From assembly GCF_026309355.1 (NCBI RefSeq), contig NZ_JAPJZK010000001.1, forward strand, positions 806,001 through 870,000: a stretch of 64,000 nucleotides of DNA, given 5' to 3'. The first letter of the stretch is position 1; each line of letters begins with the position of its first letter. The DNA comes from Spartinivicinus marinus. Lineage in GTDB: Bacteria; Pseudomonadota; Gammaproteobacteria; Pseudomonadales; Zooshikellaceae. A program made the position numbers and the translations under genes. The notes below the pieces were generated by a model. That model saw only the letters and a program-made list of their open reading frames with translations, did not search any database and was not told the origin of the DNA. Positions 9,289 through 19,200 of this stretch are shown here, piece by piece.

Positions 9289-11424
9289 TCACACTCGCTG
9301 CATTGACCATAATTTGGCATAACAACCATTAGCAGCCATAAGCTGGTCATGGTTGCCTGCTTCTACTATTTGCCCTTTATCAACTGCAATAATTCGATCA
9401 CAGGCTTTAACGGTTGACAAACGATGAGCAATAACGATGACCGTACGCCCTTGACAAATATCAGCCATATTTTCTTGAATGACCGCCTGCGAAATATCAT
9501 CAAGCGCACTAGTGGCCTCATCAAAAATTAATATCGCAGGGTTATTTAATAGTGCTCGGGCAATGGCAACTCGTTGGCGCTGTCCACCTGATAAAGAAGA
9601 ACCATTTTCAGCTAATACCGTGTCATAGCCGTCAGGTAGTTCAATAATAAACTCATGGGCACCAGCCAATTTTGCTGCTCTCATTACCTGATCCATCGTA
9701 GCGGCTGGCTGGCTGAGTGCAATATTGTCGCGTACCGTTCGGTTAAATAAATAATTCTCCTGCAATACAACACCAATATGACTACGCATCGAGTTAGGAT
9801 CTAACTGTCTAATATCTTGCCCATCTAATAGCACCCGACCACGTTCAGGAATATACAACCGCTGAATTAGTTTAGTTAAAGTACTTTTACCGGAACCAGA
9901 AGGCCCCACCACTCCGATTAACTCCCCAGACTGAATCGTCAGTGACATTTCATTAATAACCGGCGGCAAGTCGGGTCGATAACGGAAAGTAACATTATCA
10001 ATATCAATGCGCCCTTTGGGTTTCTCTAATAAACGAGCACTTTCTTTATTTTGCTCTGGTACTGTATTTAACACGTCCCCTAGACGATCTACAGATACCC
10101 TGGCCTGAACAAACTGTTGCCATAATTCTGCTAAACGAATCACCGGTTGGCTGACATGATTAGCCATCATATTAAAGGCAATTAACTGACCAATGGATAG
10201 TTCTAGATCAATGACCATTCTTGCCCCAAACCATAAGACCAGCACCATGGTGACTTTTTGAATCATCTGCACACCTTGGCTTGTCAGCACCTGCAACCAT
10301 TGTACCTGGTAGTTGGCTTTGACATAGTCATGGGTTTGATTTTCCCAACGGCGCTGCAGTTGAGGCTCTAACGATAGGCTTTTAACTGTTTCTACCCCGC
10401 TAACCGTTTCCGTTAAAAAAGCGTTATTAATTGCCCCACATTGAAACAAATTTTCGATTCGGCTTTGCAACGGGTTGGTAATTAGTACTGATAAACCAAT
10501 ATAAAGTGGCACTGACAATAAGACTAACGTTGCTAAAAAGAAGGAGTAATAATACATCACCGCAAAAAATACGATGGTAAAGGTTAAATCCACTAATAAT
10601 GTCAGGCCAGCCCCAGTGATAAATTCGCGGATAGTGTCTAACTCTCGAATCCGCATTACTGTCACCCCAACACTACGAGATTTAAAGTAAATCAGCGGTA
10701 AATTCAATAAATGCTTAAATAACTGGCTGCCTAGTTGCACATCAATTCGCGTGGTGGTATGAGCAAATAAATATTCACGCAAGCCTTTTAGTACAATTTC
10801 AAAAATAGCCACAACAACTAAAACAATAACTAACACATCCAGTGTAGATAGCGCCTGATGTACCAATACTTTATCCATCACTACCTGGAAAAACAAAGGC
10901 GACACCAAAGCCACCACTTGTAAAAAGAAAGCAGCTATAATGACTTCAGTCAGCAGCTTACGATGACGGATAAATTCAGGAATAAACCAACTAATATCAA
11001 ATTTTCGCTTCGCCCCATCAGCAACAATTTTGCTTGATACTGTAATAACCTGGCCTTGCCACATTTCTTCTAGTGCAGTAATTTCTATTACTTCTGGACG
11101 ACCTACAGAGGGCCGTTGAATCAATGCTTGTTTATCATTTAGCTTAAGTAATAAACAATATTCACCTTCTGTCGATAAAAACAGCAGCGGTAATTCTAAC
11201 CCAGTAATTTTCTCTGTTTTAGCCGCAGTTAATTTAGCTCTTAGCTGCAACTGTCGTGCAAATTGCTTAGTTGCTTGTTTGATTGGCAAACTAGAGAGCT
11301 CTTTCACTAGTGCTTCATGCTGTTTTGGATCTTCAACTGCTTGTAATAGTACAGCGATAGTCAGCATCCCTTGCAGGGCTGTTAGCGTGGATTGACGATC
11401 TTCAGCGGTAGGCTGATACTTCAT
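9289..11424 (-). CDS. Type I secretion ABC permease/ATPase, RtxB-like (first exporter ATPase)
   Basis: A 711-residue exporter ATPase and the first gene of the exporter operon. It has an N-terminal degenerate C39-like domain (~1-130) without a recognisable catalytic Cys, six membrane helices (~155-420), Walker A GPSGSGKST near 510, signature LSGGQRQRVAIARAL near 615 and Walker B ILIFDEATSALD near 637. Its ATPase half is clearly related to but distinct from the 748-residue partner, as expected of a heterodimeric RtxB/RtxE pair. The broken RTX protein gene 4.4 kb away on the opposite strand is the obvious candidate substrate; that link is inferred from proximity. Confidence 0.88.
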   Translation of the reverse strand: MKYQPTAEDRQSTLTALQGMLTIAVLLQAVEDPKQHEALVKELSSLPIKQATKQFARQLQLRAKLTAAKTEKITGLELPLLFLSTEGEYCLLLKLNDKQALIQRPSVGRPEVIEITALEEMWQGQVITVSSKIVADGAKRKFDISWFIPEFIRHRKLLTEVIIAAFFLQVVALVSPLFFQVVMDKVLVHQALSTLDVLVIVLVVVAIFEIVLKGLREYLFAHTTTRIDVQLGSQLFKHLLNLPLIYFKSRSVGVTVMRIRELDTIREFITGAGLTLLVDLTFTIVFFAVMYYYSFFLATLVLLSVPLYIGLSVLITNPLQSRIENLFQCGAINNAFLTETVSGVETVKSLSLEPQLQRRWENQTHDYVKANYQVQWLQVLTSQGVQMIQKVTMVLVLWFGARMVIDLELSIGQLIAFNMMANHVSQPVIRLAELWQQFVQARVSVDRLGDVLNTVPEQNKESARLLEKPKGRIDIDNVTFRYRPDLPPVINEMSLTIQSGELIGVVGPSGSGKSTLTKLIQRLYIPERGRVLLDGQDIRQLDPNSMRSHIGVVLQENYLFNRTVRDNIALSQPAATMDQVMRAAKLAGAHEFIIELPDGYDTVLAENGSSLSGGQRQRVAIARALLNNPAILIFDEATSALDDISQAVIQENMADICQGRTVIVIAHRLSTVKACDRIIAVDKGQIVEAGNHDQLMAANGCYAKLWSMQRV

Positions 11425-11999
11425 TCGACTACTCTTAACAACTTGATAATATTTAAAAACTATTTTGCTTTAGAACCCGCTAAAGCGTATTGCAAAAAAG
11501 TTATTTCTTTGCAACACGCTCTCTCAACTATGCTCTAGATATAAACCACTTTTTGTATTCATCACATTTATAACAAGACACTTAATTATTGACAGCCCAA
11601 ATCTTGGTCAAAATTCACCCAAAAAGCCGGCATATATGAACACAGTCATAGTTAAAATACAAACCAAAACACAGCTAGAACCAGGGAGAAGGTCACAGTT
11701 CAACCAATCGATTTTGCTCTGACTACACATTTTTATACACTTTTTTATTTTAAATCAAAGAGTTAACAATACTTTTGGAGTTACAATCACACAAGCTTAA
11801 ACACCCAAAACAAGACGACATTTCTTATAACTTTGCCTGTAGCCCAATAAGGGAATCAGGTGTTAACTGTGGTTGAGCCAGGTCATTGCATCAGCAACTA
11901 CCAATTTAGCCCTTATTATTTATCTTGGTTCCCCTTGCAGCCTGGACGGTGCTGTATTAAAACAAGCTCAATAGCAAATGTATTTAAGAAGTTATCCTT
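11425..11999. other. Divergent intergenic region between the exporter operon and moaCDE
   Basis: A 575-bp gap between divergently transcribed operons, so it must hold both promoters. The exporter-proximal half is AT-rich without clear motifs I can defend. The moa-proximal part holds a nested stem structure, listed separately. No extra gene is visible. Confidence 0.6.
11846..11917 (+). promoter_or_regulatory. Nested-hairpin 5' leader of moaCDE (Moco-riboswitch-like possibility)
   Basis: AATAAGGG (11846-11853) pairs perfectly with CCCTTATT (11910-11917). Inside it GTGGTTG (11869-11875) pairs with CAACTAC (11895-11901) with one G-U. The structure ends 82 bases before the moaC start. Leaders of moa operons in proteobacteria often carry a molybdenum-cofactor riboswitch. 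I see the fold but cannot confirm the conserved core nucleotides, so the riboswitch identity is only a hypothesis. Confidence 0.35.
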
Positions 12000-12497
12000 A
12001 TGGAAAAACCGAACCAAACACTAACCCATATTGACCAGCAGGGTAATGCTCAGATGGTTGATATCACAGAAAAGCCTGCCACCCATCGACTAGCAAGGGC
12101 TCAATCCATCATCACCATGCAACCAGATACCTTGGCAATGATCATGTCAGGTAGTCACAAGAAAGGAGATGTTCTGGCTGTTGCGCGTATAGCTGGCATT
12201 CAAGCTGCCAAGCGTTGTTCAGATATCATTCCCCTTTGTCATCCTCTCATGCTGACCAGTGTCAAAGTGCAGCTGCTACCCGAACCTGAGCACAATCATG
12301 TTCGCGTAATCACCGAGTGCAAAGTCACTGGCCAAACCGGGGTAGAAATGGAAGCGCTCGCCGCCGCTTCAGCCGCGACCTTAACCTTGTATGATATGTG
12401 TAAAGCCGTGGATAAAGGGATGGTTATTCAAGAAACTAAGCTTCTCGAAAAACAAGGTGGCCGCAGTGGGCACTGGCAAGCGGAGGATTCACAATGA
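12000..12497 (+). CDS. moaC: Cyclic pyranopterin monophosphate synthase MoaC
   Basis: A 165-residue cytoplasmic enzyme of molybdenum cofactor synthesis that converts the MoaA product, 3',8-cyclo-GTP, to cyclic pyranopterin monophosphate. Diagnostic MoaC stretches are visible: [24 protein letters not shown], the [15 protein letters not shown] block and the catalytic-loop [12 protein letters not shown] with its Asp and Lys. It is full length for the family. Its last four bases overlap moaD (ATGA), showing translational coupling. moaA and moaB are not in the window, so the pathway is split in this genome. Confidence 0.97.
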   Translation: MEKPNQTLTHIDQQGNAQMVDITEKPATHRLARAQSIITMQPDTLAMIMSGSHKKGDVLAVARIAGIQAAKRCSDIIPLCHPLMLTSVKVQLLPEPEHNHVRVITECKVTGQTGVEMEALAAASAATLTLYDMCKAVDKGMVIQETKLLEKQGGRSGHWQAEDSQ

Positions 12498-12739
12498 TTA
12501 AAGTACTGTTTTTTGGCCGCTTGAGAGAGCAATTAGCTGTTGACAGCATCGACTTAAACGACAACGTTGAGTCACTATCTGTGATTATTGAGCAACTAAA
12601 GCAACGTGGTGACAACTGGCAGCAAACCCTATCCAACCCCAACCTTAAAGCCGCCATCAACCAAACCATGGTGCCTTTTAATAGCTCTGTAAAAGACGGC
12701 GATGAAGTGGCTTTATTTCCACCAGTGACAGGAGGCTGA
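12494..12739 (+). CDS. moaD: Molybdopterin synthase sulfur-carrier subunit MoaD
   Basis: An 81-residue ubiquitin-fold sulfur carrier. It ends in the required Gly-Gly (FPPVTGG), the residue that is adenylated and thiocarboxylated before sulfur is passed to the pterin in the MoaE active site. The opening [15 protein letters not shown] and [11 protein letters not shown] are typical. It overlaps moaC by four bases and is followed three bases later by moaE, as expected for subunits made in equal amounts. Confidence 0.96.
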   Translation: MIKVLFFGRLREQLAVDSIDLNDNVESLSVIIEQLKQRGDNWQQTLSNPNLKAAINQTMVPFNSSVKDGDEVALFPPVTGG

Positions 12740-12742
12740 TTC

Positions 12743-13189
12743 ATGATCAGCATTCAGCAAGCCCCTTTTGATATCGCCGCCTTCGACCAAACCCTTCGAG
12801 CACACTCACCCAAAGTCGGCGCAATTGCTACTTTTTGTGGGTTAGTAAGAGACTTCAGCGAACGACCGGATGTCACCGCAATTTACCTGGAACATTTCCC
12901 GGGCATGACAGAAAAAGTCTTGAGTGAATTAATAGAAGAAGCCAAACAACGCTGGTCAATTATTGATGCGATTATTTGCCACCGAATCGGTAAGCTATCA
13001 TTGGGCGAACCCATCGTTTATGTCGGCGTCGCCAGTGCCCACCGCAAAGCCGCTTTCGCCGCCTGCGAATTTTTAATCGACAAACTCAAAACCACCGCCC
13101 CTTTTTGGAAAAAAGAAATCACCTCTGAAGGTGAACATTGGGTGGATGAACGGGATAAGGATCAGCAGTCAGCGGCGGAGTGGGATTAA
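12743..13189 (+). CDS. moaE: Molybdopterin synthase catalytic subunit MoaE
   Basis: A 148-residue subunit that, with two MoaD partners, inserts the dithiolene sulfurs into cyclic pyranopterin monophosphate. Family features include GAIATFCGLVRD, LEHFPGMTEK, HRIGKLSLGEPIVYVGVASAHR and the active-site stretch KTTAPFWKKE with its catalytic lysine. It starts three bases after the moaD stop and ends the operon; an IS4-type element is inserted 186 bp downstream. Confidence 0.96.
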   Translation: MISIQQAPFDIAAFDQTLRAHSPKVGAIATFCGLVRDFSERPDVTAIYLEHFPGMTEKVLSELIEEAKQRWSIIDAIICHRIGKLSLGEPIVYVGVASAHRKAAFAACEFLIDKLKTTAPFWKKEITSEGEHWVDERDKDQQSAAEWD

Positions 13190-13375
13190 TCATAAATTAG
13201 TTGTTCACTTAGTTGGCTCAGGTTTGTTTATACAAATGAAGCCCTTGATCCACTTAATAGCTTATTATTAAGCCTATCTCATTACTAGGTATTTATACCT
13301 ATTTAAATATCTAGTTAAAAAAAAGGTAGTTAAGTAGCTAAAGAGCCATTACAATGTGCAGCTTTTTAGTAAACA

Positions 13376-14994
13376 CTCGATTCCGAAGTTTTTAATGCTT
13401 GACTAGCACGATGAGAGAGATTCAGAAGACTGGACTACAGGTATTGCTCCATTTCTTCGCCTAGCAAAGAACGATCAACACGACACCTGCAGACCAGTGA
13501 TGGTGTAGTATATCGCGCTTGTATTTCAATAGCGACTTGATGACGACTTGTGTTGATTACCCCTATTCCCCATGTGATAAAGTTTGTTCAAACTCTAAAC
13601 GACACCTTGACTGTTTCTTTTCAATCTCCTGGATTAAGTCGTATCCAGTGTCGCTGGTTAACTATTATGCTGATGGGAATTGGTGTCACTGGTGTATTTT
13701 GCTGGGCTGTTTTTGAGCGGTGTAGCTTAGGAGCATTCAAGCAGGACCAATTACGTTGGATGTTTTACCATAGTAAAATTGCCTGGTCATTGTTGTTGCA
13801 AGCCAGTGTCCGACAAGTACTCAATCACTATCATATTACGAGAGGAGTACTCATTTTTGACGATAGTGATAAAGTCCGCTCCAAGAGAACACGACGTATT
13901 AAAGGTGTGCATAAAATAAAACATAAAAAATCCGGCGGCTATGTTCAAGGGCAAGAGCTAGTGTTTATGCTACTGGTGACACCTGTAGCTACCTTACCGA
14001 TTGCTTTTCGCTTTTATACACCTGATCCAGCGTTAAGTGCTTGGCGTCAGAAAAATAAAGCCCTAAAGAGGCTGGGTATTCCTGGAAAAGAAAGACCCAA
14101 AAAACCTAAGCCCAACCCAGATTATCCGACCAAACAAGCTTTAGCACTTGAGATGGTTGAAGCATTTTCATTGTCATTTTCTGATATAAAGATTAATGCG
14201 GTCATTGCTGATGCACTGTATAGCACAGCAGAATTCATGGATAAGGCTTCCATTGCGACGGGTGGTGCTCAAGTGGTGAGTCAATTACGCTCCAATCAAC
14301 TAATCCTTTCCCAAGGAAAAAAAGTACGACTTACACATTACTTTGCACGCCAAACAGGCGTCGATACCAAGTTAATTATCCGAGGCCAAAAAACACAGTC
14401 AATCACCATGCTGGCGGCTCGGGTTTATGTGAAAGCCCATGGTAAAAAGCGGTTTGTGGTTGCTTTGAAATATGAGGGAGAAAAAAATTATCGATATCTA
14501 GTGGCATCCGACATGTCCTGGCGGCATGGTGATATTGCTAGGGTTTATACATTGAGATGGTTAGTTGAGGTTTTCATTGAGGACTGGAAGCAACATGCTG
14601 GCTGGAACCGATTGGCCAAACAACAAGGCGAAGAAGGATCAACGCGAGGCGTGATCATGAGCCTGCTGTACGACCATATGTTACTGCTACATCCAGAGCA
14701 ATCCGTCCGCCTTGAAAATAAGCAGCCCGGGCTTCCTGTTGGCTGTTTGACTGAGCGAATCAAAACAGAAGCCCTAATAAAAACTGTAGAAGCAGTTGTC
14801 ACGGCTGATGAACCAAAACAGCAACTGAAAGCCTTTACCGCTGCAATAATCAGTGTGCTTCCTGAGCGCCGCTCGAAAAAGCATTTAGCGGGTTTAGATT
14901 TGGGCAAACAAGAGCCCACTGACTCATTAAAATACAGAGCGGCTGCATAAATAAATTAGCAGTTATGTCAACCTAAAAAAACTTCGGAATCGAG
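13376..14994 (+). mobile_element. IS4-family insertion sequence, copy 1 (1,619 bp)
   Basis: The element begins CTCGATTCCGAAGTTTTT and ends with the reverse complement of that sequence, and is flanked by the 6-bp direct repeat TAAACA at 13370-13375 and 14995-15000. It carries one transposase gene. Its encoded protein is residue-for-residue identical to those of the copies at 21998-23616 and 34578-36196, so transposition was recent. About 170 bp precede the transposase start; no passenger gene is present. Confidence 0.95.
13550..14950 (+). CDS. IS4-family DDE transposase (copy 1)
   Basis: A 466-residue cut-and-paste transposase. The IS4 YREK signature is complete in YTLRWLVEVFIEDWK (Y-x2-R-x3-E-x6-K), which supplies the catalytic Glu. 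Candidate catalytic aspartates are in LIFDDSDKV and VIADALYST, in the right order. Length is normal and the frame is intact, so the element should be active. The 5- to 6-bp target duplications are shorter than those of IS10 or IS50, so the subgroup is left open. Confidence 0.93.
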   Translation: MLITPIPHVIKFVQTLNDTLTVSFQSPGLSRIQCRWLTIMLMGIGVTGVFCWAVFERCSLGAFKQDQLRWMFYHSKIAWSLLLQASVRQVLNHYHITRGVLIFDDSDKVRSKRTRRIKGVHKIKHKKSGGYVQGQELVFMLLVTPVATLPIAFRFYTPDPALSAWRQKNKALKRLGIPGKERPKKPKPNPDYPTKQALALEMVEAFSLSFSDIKINAVIADALYSTAEFMDKASIATGGAQVVSQLRSNQLILSQGKKVRLTHYFARQTGVDTKLIIRGQKTQSITMLAARVYVKAHGKKRFVVALKYEGEKNYRYLVASDMSWRHGDIARVYTLRWLVEVFIEDWKQHAGWNRLAKQQGEEGSTRGVIMSLLYDHMLLLHPEQSVRLENKQPGLPVGCLTERIKTEALIKTVEAVVTADEPKQQLKAFTAAIISVLPERRSKKHLAGLDLGKQEPTDSLKYRAAA

Positions 14995-15097
14995 TAAACA
15001 GCAACACAAAATTGCTAGGACGGACTCAACTGCTTAGTTCACTTATATCTGATGTTGACTTGCTATTATTAATCTTAATCGCTAAGCCCAAGCAAGT

Positions 15098-15787
15098 ATG
15101 AGTAAATTAGTTACTATGAATTTCAACAGAACAAAACATCTTTTGTACCTTACACTCATTACTTCCTTTTTTCTATTTATTTTTTTTATAGCTATTAATA
15201 CCACATTTTTTTGGACAAAAGAGAATTGGTATAAACCTTCAACCAAGAACAATAAATACTTATTGGATATAAACAACCATAAATTCATGGTCCCAAGAAA
15301 CTATATCTGGTCTTACAACAAAATCAGTCATGATAGAGTATACAGCCCAAGCTTTCATGTTTTATACCCAAGAATGGAACCTAAAACAGAAAGAAATAAA
15401 ACCGCTTTCGAGCAACCAGGGTGGTCTGAAGGAAAACTTATCAGTTTTATTTTCATAAAATCAAACCAATCAAAAAGCGTTTCTCAAATTATCAAACATG
15501 AGTTAGCCAGCTGGACTATAAAAGACAGTAGAAAAAAAATTGGCGATCTTGAAATATATGACTCAACTATAGATGGGAATGAGTTCATCTTAAAGCCTTT
15601 CCCAAACAATGAAAAAAGATACTTTAAATGCAGCAAAGAGATATATGTTCCTTTTCCTTCATGCAACACAAGATTTCACTTAAACTCAGACATAATAGTT
15701 CAAGTTACTTTTTCGAGAAAACAACTCCCTAACTGGGATACTATTGAACTTAGCTTACGAAGTTTAATATCTAGCTTTTCAACATAG
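15098..15787 (+). CDS. Membrane-anchored protein of unknown function next to the RTX gene
   Basis: A 229-residue, Lys/Asn/Ser-rich protein from a locally AT-rich stretch. After a short basic N-terminus there is one hydrophobic helix (~residues 15-38, rich in Phe and Leu), then a ~190-residue domain predicted to be extracytoplasmic. A second Met (residue 7) is an equally possible start; neither has a clear RBS. Two cysteines (CSKE, SCN) are 13 residues apart. I do not recognise the family. Its end is 34 bp before the original start of the RTX gene on the same strand, so it may be co-transcribed with it and serve as a partner or protective protein. This is inference only. Confidence 0.6.
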   Translation: MSKLVTMNFNRTKHLLYLTLITSFFLFIFFIAINTTFFWTKENWYKPSTKNNKYLLDINNHKFMVPRNYIWSYNKISHDRVYSPSFHVLYPRMEPKTERNKTAFEQPGWSEGKLISFIFIKSNQSKSVSQIIKHELASWTIKDSRKKIGDLEIYDSTIDGNEFILKPFPNNEKRYFKCSKEIYVPFPSCNTRFHLNSDIIVQVTFSRKQLPNWDTIELSLRSLISSFST

Positions 15788-15828
15788 TAAAATTATGCAA
15801 CTTTAAAGGTACAACTATCTATGACTCT

Positions 15829-15890
15829 TAGCCCCACTGTATTAAAAAAACTTAACCATTAGCCCCACTGTATTAAAAAAACTTAACCAT
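15829..15890 (+). repeat. 31-bp perfect tandem duplication that frameshifts the RTX gene
   Basis: The segment 15829-15859 is repeated exactly at 15860-15890 (starts TAGCCCCACTG, ends TTAACCAT; the junction can be shifted by a base). Since 31 is not a multiple of three, ATG 15821 reads into a TAG at 15860. With a single copy, ATG 15821 is in frame with the 1,199-codon frame that begins at 16245, with no stop in between. Confidence 0.95.
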
Positions 15891-16244
15891 TCTGCAAATA
15901 CGGGAGATTATCATACTTATTACTCAACCTTACAAGCAAATGGTGTAGAGTATGCTAACCTTGCTCTTGGCGCTGCTACTAATGGTAATACAGGCAAAGT
16001 ATGGGCTGATTTTGGCGGAAGATTTGCGAATAAATTTTTAGAAAATAAATATGAAGAAGTAACAGGTAAACCTTTCAATTCAGAAATTCAACAGAAAGTC
16101 CGTGAAGGGCTTATTAAAGCTGACTTCCAACTTAGAAAGGAAGGAGAAGTAACTGGAGAATTAATTAGAAAATATCACCATGACGTATTTAGAGATTTAG
16201 GTATACCAGAAAGTGCATGGACAGGAACTTTCTTTGACAAAAGG

Positions 16245-19200
16245 ATGGGAGAGTCAGTTTGGTGTTGGGGATGTGGCCCTGAAGAGTTAGGAAATGAGTC
16301 AATATTCGATGCTCTTGGAAATTTTGTTGAAAACATCAAGAGCGACTGGACTGGTACTGAAGCTGAATTAAACGAGTTATTACACGATATATTAGGTGAT
16401 GGGGTATTAGCCGAAACACTTGCTGACTGGAATTATGAAGCAACTAATAGCCCCCTTTGGGCCGCTACTGTATATGCTCTTTATCAGGTGCCTGCAATGT
16501 CAGCTGATGGCTGGCTGATGATTTTTGAAGAATTGAATAACCTGGGACATTGGATAGGTCAAAATATACCAACACTATATGATATTGAAGTTGCAGTTAA
16601 CGACTTCTTCGAAAGCGCCTTAAACTGGGTCCCTAGTCGTGACCCATTAATCCTAGACTTAGATGGTGATGGTATTGAAACCATTGGCGCTAGTGGCCAG
16701 GCGTTATTTGACCACGATGGTGATGGCATCAAACATGCCACTGGCTGGGCTGCCCCTGATGATGGCATTTTAGTTCGTGACCTTAATGGTAATGGCACAA
16801 TTGATAATGGTCGCGAGTTATTTGGTGAAAATACTCTGTTGAAAAATGGCGAAAAAGCCACTGATGGTTTTTCTGCTTTAGCCGATTTAGATGATAACCA
16901 GGATGGTATTGTTGATGCTAATGACGCTGCATTTGACCAATTAAAAGTATGGCGTGATTTAAACTCAGACGGCCAATCAACAGAAAATGAATTATTCTCC
17001 TTAGCAGATGTCGGTATTGCTGGAATTAATACGGGCAAAACGCTGGAAAACCGTCATGTAGGTAATAATAATTTCAGTACCGCAAAAGGCTCATTTATTA
17101 AAACAGATGGTTCTGAAGGTGAAACCGGTGCCGCTGCCAACCTGAATTTCAGCGAAAACCGTTTCTTCCGTGAATTTCCTGACAAAATTGCTATTCCCGA
17201 AGAATTACAAGATTTACCTGGTATGCAAGGCTCTGGTGCAGTTCGCGACTTAAAAGAAGCAGCTGCACAAAGTGGTCAATTAGCAGGTATTCTCAAGCAA
17301 TATCAAAAAGCTCAGACACGTGATGAACAATTAGCTTTACTTGATGAGCTACTTCAATCCTGGGCTGATGCCAGTGGCTTCAAGCACTTTGTTGATCGCC
17401 TCAATGACACTGTATTTGAAAACAAATACAAAATACATAATGGTAATGGCAAAGGAAAGTGGATTAATGCTGGTGACACTCGACTAGAGTTTCGCATAAC
17501 CAAATCAGCCGAAGAAATTGGCTCAGGGGTTTCTGTTGAATCTACTGGCGGTGGCGGCGGTGGTAACGTTGGGTTTGAAGGTGGGGAACCAACTAATGCT
17601 CCCTATGATGGAGGAGACTTAGTTGTTGGTAGGTTTGCTGATAGACCTAGTGTGGAAGCATTAGCAAAAATTAAAATATTAGAGGCTTTTAATCATCAAG
17701 AGTTTTTTAATTTTAATCCTGAGCCACTCATTGAAGAAAACCAAGAAGATGAAACTAGAACCTTTGATGCTTCAGTTACTGTAGAAACAGGCGCTACTCG
17801 TCGCAGAATCTCTAGGGGAAGGCGTGGTATAGATATGTCTAGACCTCCTGCTGTTAGATATATAACAGATAAAGATTTACAGTTAAGTCAGCAACAGATT
17901 GAATTCATTAATGAATCATATCAATCGTTACTTGAGTCAGTGTATAACTCATTAGTAGCCCAAACCAGGCTAAAAACTTACACAGATGAAGCAAAGCTAT
18001 CTATCGATATTAATAAAGGACTAGCTATCGACTTCTCTGGAATGGATAACAAAATCAGTGAAAAAATTTCTTCTGACCCAGTCAATGGTTTTATCGATTT
18101 TATTGATTTAATCAAAGTACGAGGTGGTGATTTATACTCAAAAGGCTGGGAAATTAATAAAACTCAGCTACAACAACAAGTTTCCAGCTTAACAGCAGAG
18201 CACAAAGCGACCTTAGCAAGCAAAGGTTTTGCTGTAGCTGTTGATGATATTTCTAAATTTACACCCACAAGCAAAGATCATGTGCTCTATTTTGGCCAAG
18301 AAAGTGATGGACAGATAAAGGGTACTGCCAACACCAATATTTTATTTGGCAGTAATGGAAATGAGTCCATTAATGGCTACGGAGGAAATGATCTATTAGT
18401 AGGTGGCTTAGGCAATGATTACCTCTATGGCTCCACTGGTGACGATGTTTTAGATGGTGGTGACGGTGATGACCGTTTATATGGCGGAGCGGGTAATGAC
18501 ACCTTGAGAGGTGGTGCTGGTACAGATGTCTTGCAGGGCGATGCTGGCAATGACACCTATCTGTTTGCCGCCGGTGATGGTAACACCAGTATCAGTAACT
18601 ATGACATTGGTACTGACCGTCAGGATATCTTGCGCTTCTTGGAAGGCATCGTGCCCAGTGATGTGGTCACAACCCGCAGCAGTGATCACCTCAAGTTAAC
18701 CTTACAAAGCACCGGTGAGGTCATTACTGTCTCCAACTACTTCAATAAGGATGGCAACGGTGGCTACGCCCTGAATGCCATCGAGTTTGCCGATGGGACT
18801 CGCTGGGATATCGATACAATCAAAACCCTCGCCCAACAGGCTACTGCGAACAATGACTACCTTTATGGCTACGCCAATGAGGACACCTTAAACGGCCTTG
18901 ATGGTAATGACACCATTTACGGTGCAGCCGGTAACGATACCCTGTCCGGTGGGGCTGGTAATGATAATGTTCAAGGTCAGGATGGCGATGACGTAGTGTC
19001 AGGTGATGCCGGTAATGATTATGTCTATGGCCAAAATGGTAACGACACCCTGCACGGTGGTGACGGTGATGACCGTTTATATGGCGGAGCGGGTAATGAC
19101 ACCTTGAGAGGCGGTGCTGGTACAGATGTCTTGCAGGGTGATGCTGGCAATGACACCTATCTGTTTGCCGCTGGTGATGGTAACACCAGTATCAGTAACT

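Noticed and set aside
14545..14919. A 124-codon antisense frame repeated in all three IS4-type copies
   Set aside because: It lies opposite the transposase C-terminus and repeats only because the IS repeats. No start signal or recognisable domain.
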